Of a stretch of DNA of 63,609 bases, positions 13,111 to 26,753 are shown one piece after another. Position 1 is the first letter of the stretch; each line of letters begins with the position of its first letter. The position numbers and the translations under genes were made by a program. The notes beneath the pieces are model-generated. The model was not told the origin of the DNA. It saw only the letters and a program-made list of their open reading frames with translations, and did not search any database. Origin of the DNA: Oppiella nova (Eukaryota > Arthropoda > Arachnida > Sarcoptiformes > Oppiidae); assembly GCA_905397405.1 (NCBI GenBank), contig CAJPVJ010000024.1, positions 1 to 63,609 of the forward strand. The letters are read 5' to 3'.

Positions 13111-14729
13111 TCAACAAATCATTTGAGAGACTCGTTGTATTACAGTATGTCGGGGCTCTCCGTTGTGGTGATCCAAATGCAACCGCAAGTTTGACCGACA
13201 CCTGAAGGTGCGGTCGCAGAGGTTGCACGAGAAGGGCCTCAGCTCTGTGTGCACTATCTTGTGTTGGTTTAGTTGTGCGATCTATTCATTTCATATCAAT
13301 CAACAAAATGTTAACAATTTATATCAATTAATACTCAAATACCTGTCGAAAAGTTTTGCCACACGTCTCGCAAACAAATGGTTTTTCGCCTAAAATTATT
13401 ACAATCACTGATAAAAAGAGTTACTAAAGATTGGACGTCTCTGTCAGACCTGTATGTATGCGTTGATGTGCGGTGTAATGTGTTTTGCTGTGACATATCA
13501 GACCACAAGAACTACATTTAAGTCTTAAGTCAACGCTATTCTCTTCTCCCTTATGTAAGCGACGGTGTCTTTCAAGAGATGCCTTATGTTTGTAGACTTT
13601 TCCACAGAACTCGCATTGTCTGCAAGATATCAATAAATATGAATCACAAATAAAATATAACCATGAGAATGAAGACCTGGTTCTGTCTGTCGAGTGATAC
13701 TTCTGATGAGCTCTGAGCTGATGAATGGTTACATATTTTTTGTCGCATTCATTGCACTCGTATTTCTTGTTCCCGTTGTCGTGGGCTTTGATGACATGTT
13801 GTTGTACTGAGAACTTAGAGGACATCCGAAGGCCACAAACAGGACATGTGAACGGATTATCGGTTAAATGTGTCTTCTTATGGTTGCGAAGAAGAGTTCG
13901 CCATCTAATCCGTGTTCAATGATTGAATAAAATTAAAATTCAATAAGTCTTATGTTAAGACAGAAGTGATTGTAACAAAAGTTTTATATTTCAAGAATTG
14001 ATTGGTTCTGCGGAAGCAATACCTGTATGTCTTTCCACATACGATACACTTATACGGTCTCTCATTGTCGTGAATCTTCATGTGTTCCCTGAGATATGTT
14101 TTCTTGAATTGTTTGTCACAAACGGAACAATTGGCTCGAAGTAGACGACTGGCCGGTACTCTATGACCACTCTTATCAGTCTGACCATCGGTTCCAAGGT
14201 TTTCATTATTCTTACAAACTTTTGAGTTGCCATCGGATGGCAAAAAGGTCTCACTTTTAGAAGTCTTCTTCTTCTTCTGTTTGCTTTTTGTGGATCTAAT
14301 GGTTTGGTTTGTGCTCTCATTGCTTATTACAGGCACTGAATCAATGGTCAATGCATTAGAAGAGTTTGTGGCACTTATTGGTTGCATAAGTGGTTGAAGC
14401 GATACTAAGTCTATGTTTTGATGATCTGTTGGCTGGACATCGATTTGCATAACTGTTTGCTGCAAATGATATGTCGAAGTTAGCAGTGTTAAGAATTAGT
14501 CATCTATTGGCCCATAATCCTCACTTGAGTTTAACCATAGTTAAACCAATAGTAATCCGCTCTGGACGTTAACTTACCATTATGAGCAGAGCGTTAGTCA
14601 AAGCGTTCCATTCTTCGGGTCCAACACTTGCAATGGATTAGCCATCGTTTGATCGTAACTTTGGTTCAAACTTTAAAAAAATTCAAAAACTTATTCATAG
14701 CGTAAGAGTGCATACAATTCATCCGCCAT
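13111..14729 (-). CDS. C2H2 zinc-finger protein with eight fingers
   Basis: Seven exons on the minus strand: 14716-14729, 14578-14626, 14023-14459, 13677-13904, 13450-13619, 13343-13389 and 13111-13281, giving 371 aa. All junctions are GT-AG and in phase. The first coding exon is only 14 nt (ATG GCG GAT GAA TT). Residues 1-21 are [20 protein letters not shown] plus Met. A low-complexity region follows, with a Lys-rich nuclear-localisation-like KQKKKKTSK. Eight C2H2 fingers come next, among them [56 protein letters not shown] and CNLCDRTF. One canonical TGEKP linker precedes finger 7. It is probably a sequence-specific nuclear DNA-binding protein; I cannot assign an orthologue. The tail ends at TGA 13111-13113, 14 residues past the last finger. 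Confidence 0.85.
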
Positions 14730-15498
14730 TTGTTCCGTACAACACATTCATTCACATTTGTATTGCACACAAACCCCTCCCATATGGGGGACAATCATCG
14801 CTCCCTCCCCTCACACTATGTTCTCACGGAATATAACAGAATCTGTCATCTTATGGCTAATTATCACCGATTGGAAGTGATGGGGTGTCTACATGTGAGT
14901 AATCTCTGCCGACATTATCTATCAACTCATGAAATGTTTAAATCTATGGTTAAAACAGTAAAGAGATCACCGAATCAATTGAATCTAATGCTGTATTTTA
15001 CAGAATAATACATCTATAAATCCATTGCTTTAATTGTTTATAAAAATACAATATTCAAAAATATATATCAACGTTAAATACAAAATTTTAAATATAATTT
15101 AAAAAACATGACTATTGTGCGATCATATGAACACTTTTTTGGTATACTTTAAGTAGAAATGCATTTTAAGGATCATTTAATTGCTTTGGTTTCGATTCAA
15201 TAACGAGTGGCAGTGAACAATATAGCTTTCAGACTATCATAACGATTAAAACCTCATTAAAGGGATTTTGGCAATATTTCCGAGATTCATATGAAAGCCG
15301 TTAATTACCTGAAAAACAGAACAATTGCTTCAAATGTTGTTTGAAATACAGTAATAATTTAATCAATAAAATCAACAAATATTTAAGTGATACACAAAAA
15401 TAATTAATACAATGACAAGAATGATAGAAAGGCCACAAAATTAATTGTCTCATAGAAGTACTTAAAAGTGGAAATAATTGTTAAGTCAGAGGATAATC
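14730..15498. other. Promoter side of the zinc-finger gene and 3' side of UBA2
   Basis: Both flanking genes run on the minus strand, so this stretch holds the UBA2 3' UTR and the upstream region of the zinc-finger gene. A 92-codon plus-strand frame at 14730-15008 begins with a non-ATG codon and matches nothing. No other feature was seen. Confidence 0.5.
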
Positions 15499-17746
15499 TC
15501 ATTCATTTCTAAGCCGTTTGTTGGGCACATCATCGGCCGACAAATCATCTACTTTTCTGAATAGGGAGTGAAGATACTATAGCTGCGATAGCAGCAGATC
15601 TTACTATCTCAGTAGTAGGCTCAGTAGCTAGCAATGGAGAAGATGTAGATGGCGAGGAAAGACTGCTAGGTTCGGAAGGTAAACGGGCACACTTTGGCTG
15701 TCGTTGTCGTCGTCATCGTTGTCCTCAATAGTGATTTGAGTCACTTCTTCGTCATCTCTCAAGTCAACTTCAGTATGCATTTTGTCCGTCGGTTTCTGAT
15801 TATCGTTTGTTTCGACATTCATTTCCTCCACATTTTCTCCATTACTATCATTCGGTTGATCCGATGGTTGATCGCCCTCTCGAGTGATGACCAACTTGTA
15901 GAAGAGGCCGTCGTTTTCATTTCTGTCGATCTCCACGTCTCTCAGTGTTATAATAACTGTCAGATTTTGGATCAAATCGTAGATTTTAAGGCGAGTTTTG
16001 TCGACAACATCTCTATGCAAGACTGAGAGATACTTCCGTTTAATGCGTTCTTTGTCTTCATCAGACTCTTCGTCGTAATCATCTTTACTCCAGAGGACAA
16101 CAGACGTGCCATCGATCTGGACGTCCGGACAAACGAAATGCAATTTTTCGAAAATAATTTGTTCGACAAAATCAGATATAAATAGAGTTTCTTTAAAACT
16201 CAACGAAATCTCGATTTCAGGCACATTTGAAGAGCACACCAAACAGTTTGGGTTCGGCTTCTGGAGTTCATAAGCGCTGATCAGGTTCTTAGCGGACGGA
16301 CCAACTTTGCGGAGATACAAGTGTCGACACGAGTCGTACAGCGCTTACAGCCGGAGAAGAAATCTGTAAAGACTGAAAACAAACAATTGTTATAAAGCGT
16401 TTTGTAACTCTCAAACGTTTTGTTAATTTGGCGGCTGATAACTCAACCAGCTGCTTTACCGCCCATAATATAACCCAGCCATTGATTTGACATCAAATCT
16501 CGACTTACGGCTGATATGAAAGCAAAACGACCGCAGATTCGAGACGGCGGTCACGAAATTCAAAGCCGAGTCGTCATCTTTATCCCAAACCAAGAACTCC
16601 TTCTCATTCTTCTCTTGCAATGCCTTCAAACGAGTCTTCAGCTCTTTAAGACTCTCATCGAAAACAGACAAACACTCAGTGATTGACCAAAGCTTTTGGT
16701 CTTTGAGATCGGGTTGACTATTATCTCCCGAACCATTCAATCCGGAACGGGAACTACTGCTGCCCTCAATGGCGTCAAACTCGATGTCATTGGCCACCAC
16801 TCTGTCGTAATCGACGGGAATTGGCTTTTGTCTGCTTTCCCACAACTTTTCCATTTTCAGCAAATATTCGATATCTGTTTTAAACAACTTATCAAATACT
16901 CGTTTCGTGTTATAATCACAGCTTTGCACCCAATCTCTGGTCGATTGCTGTTTAGCCGCTGGAGTCGAGCCTTCAATACAAATATCAAATCAATAAATCA
17001 TTGGAAGTAAGTAAGTGAGTTACTCAGGCTCAGAATGGTAAGAACGGTAACCACAGTAAGAATACTGACCACCGGTTGAGGCCCAGTAACCACAGTCCCG
17101 AGTGTAGCAACAGCCGCAGGTGAAGTGGCTTCAGTTGCGCGAAGAGATGTTTGGCCCAAACGATGCAATGGATGGGAAGGGACGGAGTGTTGCGTAATCA
17201 TGTGCTCCGCATGCATGCCGACAGGACAAACCCAGGGAGCGTGAGTATCGTAACCCACTGCCGAAACAACTACTCCTTATGGACAGGGTATATCGGGAGT
17301 CTCGGGCTGAGATACTCGCCGTGATCTGCCGCCAGACACATGCGGTTCACGTGACTTCGGGCCGCTTTGTTGTCCAACGCATTGATCACAAGAGTAAAGC
17401 TCTTGTAGTAATCGACGCCAAACTCGGACGACATGATGGAGTTGTGGATGGCTTTCACTTTGACGGACGAGTTGTGGCCGAAGAGGTCGACCGCCACCGC
17501 AGACGCGATCTCTGCCTTACTTTTGCCCACATGTTGGCGGTTGAAGAGGAACTGGCGGTTCAGGTTCGACACGTCGATGGTGTCCAAGTCTATCATCTCT
17601 ATGGTCTCGAAGCCCATTAGTAGCAGATCTTTGATCACTTCGGAACCGATACCACCGGCGCCCACCAGAAGCACACGACACCTCTTTATCTCATTCGCCA
17701 ACTCTTTGTCGCCCAACGTATGGGTCAACAGCTGCGAGGAATCCAT
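15499..17746 (-). CDS. UBA2: SUMO-activating enzyme subunit 2 (UBA2), frame interrupted by four polarity-flipped blocks
   Basis: Catalytic subunit of the SUMO E1 heterodimer, which adenylates SUMO and takes it as a thioester. Exon 1 runs 17746-17038 and exon 2 runs 16970-15499, together 727 codons with the stop. Read normally, the first 141 codons are clean: ATP loop VGAGGIG, DLDTIDVSNLNRQFLF, ALDNKAARSHVNRMCLAAD. The frame then breaks. RNTPSLPIHCIVWAKHLFAQ follows in another frame from 17194. Later parts (DWVQSCDYNTKRVFDKLFKT, WDKDDDSALNFV, KSRFDVKSMAG, PNPNCLVCSS, CPDVQIDG) are intact. The broken stretches 17198-17323, about 17038-17131, 16321-16474 and about 15553-15685 become correct UBA2 sequence when read in the same direction without complementing. 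They then restore the catalytic Cys (ASCT before LRNTP), the acidic linker, the start of the last adenylation helices and the acidic C-terminus. With these blocks the codon register is continuous throughout. I take the real gene to be intact and the breaks to be artefact. Confidence 0.9.
15553..15685 (-). other. Parallel-complement block in UBA2 (acidic C-terminus)
   Basis: In normal minus-strand reading the UBA2 frame drifts after SQSVPV and stops. Reading the plus-strand letters from high to low coordinate without complementing gives, in register, VDVEEVTIDDSDDDSIILDD and then VDIIEVRDKS. That is the acidic stretch expected in UBA2 tails. Normal reading resumes with VDDLSADDVPNKRLRNE and a stop at 15499. 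Block edges are uncertain by about 10 bp at each end. Confidence 0.85.
16321..16474 (-). other. Parallel-complement block in UBA2 (after KSMAG)
   Basis: Normal reading leaves UBA2 at KSMAG and hits stops. The uncomplemented high-to-low reading continues KSMAG with NIIPAISSTNSIVGGLIVLQ, the family's strongly conserved helix. It stays open for exactly 51 codons until normal reading resumes at 16320 with LYLRKVGPSAKN. No intron is needed. Confidence 0.92.
17038..17131 (-). other. Parallel-complement block in UBA2 (acidic linker and donor site)
   Basis: After FAQL the uncomplemented reading gives FGEVDADNDVSPDTNDPEL, matching the family's acidic linker after the WAK helix. It also supplies a GTAAGA donor (GT at 17037-17036) whose phase fits the next exon at 16970. 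The lower edge lies somewhere in the intron, below 17031. Confidence 0.9.
17198..17323 (-). other. Parallel-complement block in UBA2 (catalytic cysteine segment)
   Basis: Exactly 42 codons. The uncomplemented reading follows CLAAD with VPLIESGSEGYMGQV, then QCYECEGP with its zinc-type CxxC, then SRTYASCT with the catalytic Cys. Normal reading resumes at 17197 as LRNTPSLPIHC. Both edges are fixed to within a base or two by the protein match. Confidence 0.95.
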
Positions 17747-19025
17747 TGCACGATATGTGCGACCACTTGTGTCTTCACTTGTGGACCAACTTATGGTCAG
17801 ATAATGTGTTGTCAATCGGTTTCTTACGTTAGTTAACCTGCGCTGAAAGCATATTTACCGCGAGTTTTACACGACTAAGAGCGTGATGTCCACACTTGCC
17901 GGGAGTGTAAGTGACTTCGGTAACTGTTTCAGAATACTTAGTCAAAAACACTGCTTTGCGGACAACTTATCAATGATTTGAACAAATAATACATTATTAT
18001 TACAATATATTGCATTCATATGGGATTAGGGATTAATACAACTGATAGTGAAACTTAATAATCGTGAAATAAACATAATATTGAATAATGAAGTAAATTA
18101 TTAGAGTCTTAGGTCAAATAACCTCCAATCCAATTGATTACATCGGCCGTAGTAATTAGTATGTCAAATATGAATTCATTATGAAATTTCCAAAAAAATT
18201 AGCTTAATTTATGTCATTTATACTAATATGAATCTAACTAACGTGCTCCCGGTCCATATAGTTGCTAAATTATATTTTAACAACCTTAATAATTAATTTG
18301 TGCTTGAACACCGGTTAGAAAAGAGTATCATTTGAATTCAATTAAGTTAACTTGATTTGCTTAAATGAGTACTGAACCTTAATAAGCAAGCAATAAAATG
18401 TATTGCTAGCACTGGTATACAGGGAAATGTGATTTAATATGAAATTGAAATCAATTCTAATAACAATCAAAAAACTATTGAATTCCCTTCACTTGTCAAT
18501 CAGTGGTGGCATTAATCCGGTGCTCACCTCTAACTGTATGTTTAGCTCAAATGAATGTGTCTTTTGTGGTCATATATTGTTCATGAATGTGAATGCAATT
18601 GAATTTAAATATTAAAATGTGCGGAAACCTGGTGTTAATGTCTGTTAGTCATTCATTACTTAATCAGAATACTATCTCACACGTCACTTACGTCAGTACC
18701 CTAGTGACATACCTAGGTAACCACTGTATTAACTACCAAGAATGCAACGAAGAGTCCATTATTTGTGTCACGTTTTGAAATATATGGACACAAAACACAA
18801 CCACATTATCACCGATTGCTGCCTCCGGTGACCACTCTTTCACTCATTTCTTTTGTATTCAGATTGAGTCCACATTTGTGTCAAACCCTGCAATCGATTC
18901 AACACTTGTGGCCAACAGTTGACTATTGAAACAATTATTGTGACTCAGAGTTGAAGTGATTACTTATCAAAGACTAGACCAGAGACCAGTTGGTGGTGAC
19001 GTTGAGGACATCCCTGACCGGCAAT
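17747..19025. other. Divergent spacer between UBA2 and CSN2
   Basis: The 1.28 kb between the start codons of two divergently transcribed housekeeping genes (SUMO E1 and COP9 signalosome). It must contain both promoters. The open frame upstream of the UBA2 ATG extends 23 codons to 17815 but begins at no Met. No clear TATA box or other site was identified. Confidence 0.6.
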
Positions 19026-21198
<2,173 letters not shown>

Positions 21199-22154
21199 AT
21201 TATTAATTTATTTGGTTTAATACAAACGATTCAATAAAATTGAAATTAAATTCTTAATAACTTTTGTAATGACATTATAGTGTGAAAAGGAATATTTAAT
21301 AAAATTTCATTAATTTTAACGCTTTTTAAATACTATTCCGTAAACAATATCTCTTCCTATCGTCTCTCATAAACACTTTCAACGAAAAGATTGTTTTCTC
21401 GATATTTATACCAAAAATTGGTTACTTTTAGGACAAATGATTGACAGACAAAAATAGTGAGCTTTAAAACCGTTCAGAAAATACCGATCCATACAATCAT
21501 CAGATTCTTTGTTATAAAAGAGCTCTTTTTAAATACGTTTAAAAAACATTTTTAGATTTCAATTGGATTTAAGTTTGTTTATAAGACTAGAGTCATCACA
21601 TGATATAAGCACTCATTTAAACGCTCGTGTGTTTGAAATTGCATTGAATGACATATTTGGAGCATTTCTTACAAATTATTTTTATAATTGCTTTGTTTTT
21701 AAATATCAAATTCAAAAGAAACGAATGGTTTGGAAATAATGATTGCTAAGATTAACGACATGGATTAGACTGACAAACGATTATCGCAAACACATAAGCG
21801 CTTAAATAAATGCTCGAAACATCTCTTAAAATCAATAAATAATATAAGAATCAAACAATTATTGGCACAAAAAAACATAACAAATACCAGAGAATGTCAG
21901 CTATGATTGAAGTAATTGAACAATCGGTGGCAAAATGACAGACAATAACTCTTATGTAAAGCTATGGAAAATCAACAAATCAATTATGATTTATAATTTA
22001 TGAAAAATATACTCATTTAAAATAAATAAAAGTAATAAAAAGTAAATAGAATTCATATATAAATACGGTATAAAACAAGACAATAAAAAGACTGTGTGTT
22101 TGAAAATGAAAGCATAAGACCTATTGTCTGCCACAATATGATTGTAATAACAAC
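21199..22154. other. Convergent spacer between CSN2 and PHM
   Basis: AT-rich 3' flanks of two convergent genes, with an AATAAA for CSN2 at 21233. The only open frame over 60 codons on the minus strand here (20966-21178) is a shadow of CSN2 exon 9. Nothing else was seen. Confidence 0.7.
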
Positions 22155-25100
22155 TTATAGTTCGTCTTCACTCAGACGACTCGCTTCGATATCAATAGCT
22201 TTGGGAACAAATCCATCGTTGGGTATAATGGGGTCCGACTGCCAGTAATAGAAAGGAGGGCCGGGACTGAAGCAGTATTTCTTTTCGAGAATGCGGTCGC
22301 CGTCCACGTAATACATCATATAAAAGTTGCACATCTCGTCGTCACCGGTAGAGCCTATGCGCACGATATGGTCCAAGAAGTTATCCATTGTGCACCGGGC
22401 GGCCATCACGTCGTTCTCGCGAATCACAAACTCCTTGTCTTTCACCGGATAAAACATCTGACAGACCATCCATACATTGGTTACTATTTTCGTTAAAAAC
22501 TCAAATAAATTTAAGTAAAACCTGTGGTTTCAGTGGATTATGTCGTCCAACGAGAGTCCATCGACCGTCGGGTGTGATTCGAAAGCCAGAGACAACTTTC
22601 CCCAGTTTATGGGTATGCGTACGGAATGCAAAGGGATGCAACTCTAAGGGCTCGTCTATCATACACGCCGTCTCCATATGTTCTGTCATTCATTATTAAC
22701 TCATAAATACATAGTTCTCTAATAAATAACATTATTTCTAATTACCAATAGATTTATTTGGAACCATTCCTCCGGTGCCTAATAGCAAAACTCCGGCCCT
22801 TTTATTGACTCTATTGAGAGAATGTAATGTAATTCATATCACATAACCATATGATTTAAATAACACTTACTTTTGTGTATTTTGGGGTAAAAGCTTCAAA
22901 ATAATCCCAGAATTATCGAAAGCTCCGTCTGAAAGGATATAAACAGGAATTAAGTTGTGATTTATAAGTGAAATAAAGTGGTAGTGAAGGCATACTCAAG
23001 AACTTGTCGACATTGGCGTAATGGACCTGAAGGACCAAATAGTTAACACCCGTATCGCCACCGACTTTAAAGCCTACGCCTATAATACAATTCACATTAT
23101 TATTAGCCTTGATTTCATCGACAAACAGATCACTGATTTTGAAAGAAATATTAGATATAAAGCGAACGCAGTATTAGTTACCTTCTGGGAGTACAAGTGC
23201 CGGTGCGTCCATAGCCCAGGCGTAGATAATTTCGGAACCAGAAGCACAAGTGGGAGCCCTTACATACTCAGTCTTAGAGTTAGCCATTTCGCCGCAGTCC
23301 CACACAATCCTAGGCGTATCCCTTTCATGATATCCGGGCACTAACGTGGGCATCTAGTCCTATACTACACGTCATAAGTATCACCGCAAGCCGAATTTGA
23401 GGTGATTTGTATGTTTTCAGCATAATAATGAGTAAAATTACTGTAACCCTACTCTCCCTACCCTACGTTCAACTTTCCTACAAAATTACTATTAAGTTGT
23501 AAAGCATACAACTAGTATAACAAGTCTATAACTCTAAGTCTAAGTCTATTCTTCACTTTGTCGGCGTATTATATTTATGCATTCAAATCAAGATTAATTA
23601 TTAAATCATATCAAGTCTATTAAATTATTTCACCATTTATTATAACATTTCATTAATGCTATACTGTACAGAACAGCCTATTTTATTAAATTATATTACG
23701 GTATGAAATTTATACGAAATTGAATTGAATTGATTTCATTATTTTTGTAAATTAATTTTCTTAAATTTATAGCAAAACTATTGATTATTTAGATATTATT
23801 AGTTCCGTTAAGCTGTAATTAAAATGGTAATTAATTATATTTAAAGGCAAATGTTTTGTTAAATTTTTTTTAAACAAATCTAACTTAATTGTTCAAATAC
23901 CAAACAGAATTTTATATTGAATAGAAAATATTGCATAAAATATGTTCAATTAAATGTGTTCTCATTACAATTGATTGCATACCTATATATCGATGGTCTC
24001 GGGAATGCATTTTGAATGCGGTGCACAGATATGTCTCTTTCTGTAACATAATATTTAACAATTATATTAAAATTTGTAATTATATTTAAATATAATATTG
24101 TTAATTTTAATTTAATAGTTTTGTGAAAATAACCGGTAAATAGACTCAATTCCGGTAATCCTTATGAAATTTTTAAAATTGATTTTAAATGACTTTTTAA
24201 TGTTAGTAAACTGGTAACAAGTTTTGTTACAGACTTATGTAATCTTATACTTATGTTTAAGACAATAGAAAAAATAGAAAATAGATACTTTTATAATTAT
24301 AATTCAAATTTGTACTTAAATTTATTTTTAGAAAAATATAAATATGACTTTTCAATTTACAAAACTAACAACACATCCATTAAAGCAAATCGACGGCACT
24401 TTTAGTGACTGTTAGAGCATTGAAATTAAAACAGGATTTGAAAACTACAACAAACCATGAAATTACTGCTGTAGTCGAGTATACAATTTGCTTGAATGAC
24501 TGAAATCTGCGTTTGTAAATTAGTTAAAAGAGTCATTTATATTTGTGACTGAGTGCTTTTCCAGCAGCGGTCGTTAACTTTAAAATTTAAATGGTCAAAA
24601 AGTAATTATTGAAAAGTGAATATGCGTAATATTCTCTATTATTGCAATACTTAATTGAGTTGTAATTATACAGTATCATTTATTGCTGTTTATTAAATGG
24701 TTATATTAGTCTTAGGAACTCACATCCAAGTTAATTGTAATTTTAATATCAATTTTCATACTTTACATAAACTAACAAATGAATCATTACCGTAAATAGA
24801 TATATCTATACTAATTCATTAAGATACTGTAACTACCATGTCTAGATTTGTGGCAATGTGAATGATATAAGTGAATGATACGGGTCAGTTACCATATGAG
24901 ATCTAAATTCTAGACTATTTCATCTGTAAACTTTATGTTCCTAGACTGCCCAGTGAACTATGTTTGACCTTGTTTATTAATATACAAATTGTGCTGATAT
25001 TGTGTGTTTTATTCACAAATTGTGATTCAATTTACAATCAATATAAATGTCATTTAAGTACTCATTATACATGTAATGATTCACTGATTAAATTGATTAA

Positions 25101-25648
25101 ATAAATTGATAATAAGTTTATAGTAAACGTCAAAACAATATATTAATGAATGAATGGTTAGAGAAGACAATTAGTGATAGATTGCCATCAATTAAGACCA
25201 AATCAAACATTGGCTATACTTTACAAAAACAAATTGCTTTTAAAATATAGAGAGAAAAGTGTAACAAAAATATGAGATAAGAGTGGCTTTAATTGGACCA
25301 CAAATAAGACTATCATTTAAATAAGGCTTTCGTTTGAATTGAAAACACGTTTCTCAGGAAAAAGAAAAGAGAGATGTCATGAGTTTTCACCATTTTCAAA
25401 CATCTTTAGTAATAGAGTACTCTGTAGCCCGGTACAGAATGTAAGTTAATCTGTGAGCATACTGTATACCTTTCCATACACTCTACATACCCTTTCCCTA
25501 CTGTCTGGACTGTTGGCTGAACATCAGGCATAAGCAGTGGAAAGACAATGGACTCGTCATCTGATGGCAGATCTATTGCCACACAATATGTCAACCATTG
25601 CAGGGAACAGATGATGACAACGACCAACAAATTGCTGTTCAAACACAT
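22155..25648 (-). CDS. Phm: Peptidylglycine alpha-hydroxylating monooxygenase (PHM), one exon partly polarity-flipped
   Basis: Secretory-pathway copper enzyme that hydroxylates glycine-extended peptides, the first step of neuropeptide amidation. Eight exons: 25502-25648, 23983-24040, 23182-23403, 22996-23079, 22871-22928, 22746-22810, 22522-22682 and 22155-22457, giving 365 aa. A hydrophobic signal peptide (NLLVVVIICSLQWLTYCVA) is followed by LMPDVQPTVQT and ETYLCTAFKM. CuB ligands are visible as the HTH of FAFRTHTHKLGKVVSGF and the Met of DDEMCNFYMMYY; a CuA ligand is the His of LVLQVHYANVD. The CuA His-His pair is absent in normal reading but present when 23342-23403 is read without complementing (NTAHHILIYGC). 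The PAL lyase half of vertebrate PAM is absent, as in flies. The protein ends SEDEL, close to an ER-retrieval signal. The gene is head-to-head with INTS3. Intron 1 (1.46 kb) separates the signal-peptide exon. Confidence 0.93.
23342..23414 (-). other. Parallel-complement block in PHM (copper-A His-His exon)
   Basis: Normal reading of the 5' part of exon 3 gives stops and no His-His pair. The uncomplemented high-to-low reading supplies an acceptor (gtatgtttag) and then VEFKPNATMNTAHHILIYGC, in phase with exon 2 and with the normal reading that resumes near 23338 (PGYHERDTPRIVWDCGEM). The lower edge is set by the protein to about 23338-23342. The upper edge lies in the intron above 23414 and is not fixed. 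Confidence 0.92.
24041..25501 (-). other. PHM intron 1
   Basis: 1.46-kb AT-rich intron between the signal-peptide exon and exon 2. The donor is ACA followed by GTAGGG, the acceptor ...tgttacag. No nested gene or repeat was seen. Confidence 0.8.
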
Positions 25649-26753
25649 CGTCCACTCAATTGTGCACTAAATCTAAACGATCACTAAATTGAGTACAAAA
25701 ACAATCAATGGATAGACGTATGAATTGATGGCATTTCTTGTGTCTCAATGTCTTAACACTTCACAAATGTATTGATTTTTATAGCATTTCGTTGCAAACC
25801 ATTCAATGGCTTAGTATTCATACGTATCCATAGAAACCAATGAATGCCTTTGACGTCAACCCGTGTTTGAGTTCACTATTAATGACAGACACTTGCAGTC
25901 CATTCACTCCAACACCACATCCCATCACCACTTCATCCCCACATCACTCAACCCATCCATCACTCAATCACTTCTCCGTCCACTCGTCACTCCATTCAAG
26001 ACATCTCTCATGCATTCAATTCATTCAGTTTTAGATCGGTTTTAATGGATGTCATGATATGGAGGACTCACTGTACGGGCATTTAATTCACACAAAATGC
26101 AAACAATTGTAATGTAATTGTGAATGAATTGAACGGTTGAGAAGTTACGGATAAACTGTGAAAACAATATCTCAAGTGTTGTGTAAACCTTAAAACTAAA
26201 CTGTGAAATTATATATTGTTGAAAAAAGTAATGTTAATTAATTTCAAACTGTTGAAAACGTATTGAATATCGGAAAGCGTATGTAATAGACAGTGAAGGA
26301 AACGAAATTGATATCAATTTGTAAGAGTCATTAATTTTCTATCATTTGCTGAATAAATGCATCTAGTAAATCTACTAGCTGGGAGCATTATGTAAACTTT
26401 CAATAGTGTTTTATTTGCAAAACAAAGTGATGAGATACTGTAATACTGTAAAAATGTTGCAAAACTGGGTGGAGTGCATATAACCGGGAGTTGAATGTAT
26501 TGCGTTGACTGAATTGGTTAATACAATAGTGACTACAATGGACTCATTTGGTGAATGCCTGACTGTTGGTGTGTTAGTGCGCCAATAGGTGTCTCTGCCT
26601 TGTGTTTGCAGTGCAATAATGACTGCCAGTGTGTGACTGACTGTAAGCTTCAATGAAGTTCTCATTGAATTGTTGTGTAGAGAGAGTGATGGTATCCCTC
26701 CTCCCGACACATCTCTGTCCACAATCACTGCACTGTAGTGTCTGTGAGACCAT
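25649..26753. other. Divergent spacer between PHM and INTS3
   Basis: The 1.1 kb between the start codons of PHM (-) and INTS3 (+). Two short overlapping plus frames at 25840-26045 are rich in Ser, His, Pro and Thr and come from a CA/TC-rich patch. A 122-codon minus frame at 26411-26779 overlaps the INTS3 start and looks like chance. No promoter element is certain. Confidence 0.6.

Noticed and set aside
16998-17258. 86-codon minus frame with HAPWVCPVGMHAEHMITQHS as a separate protein
   Set aside because: It is a shadow frame created by reading two flipped blocks and one normal UBA2 segment in the wrong frame.
15499-17746. UBA2 as a pseudogene with a lost catalytic cysteine
   Set aside because: All breaks coincide with blocks that give perfect family sequence and continuous codon register when read without complementing. 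Random decay could not do this.
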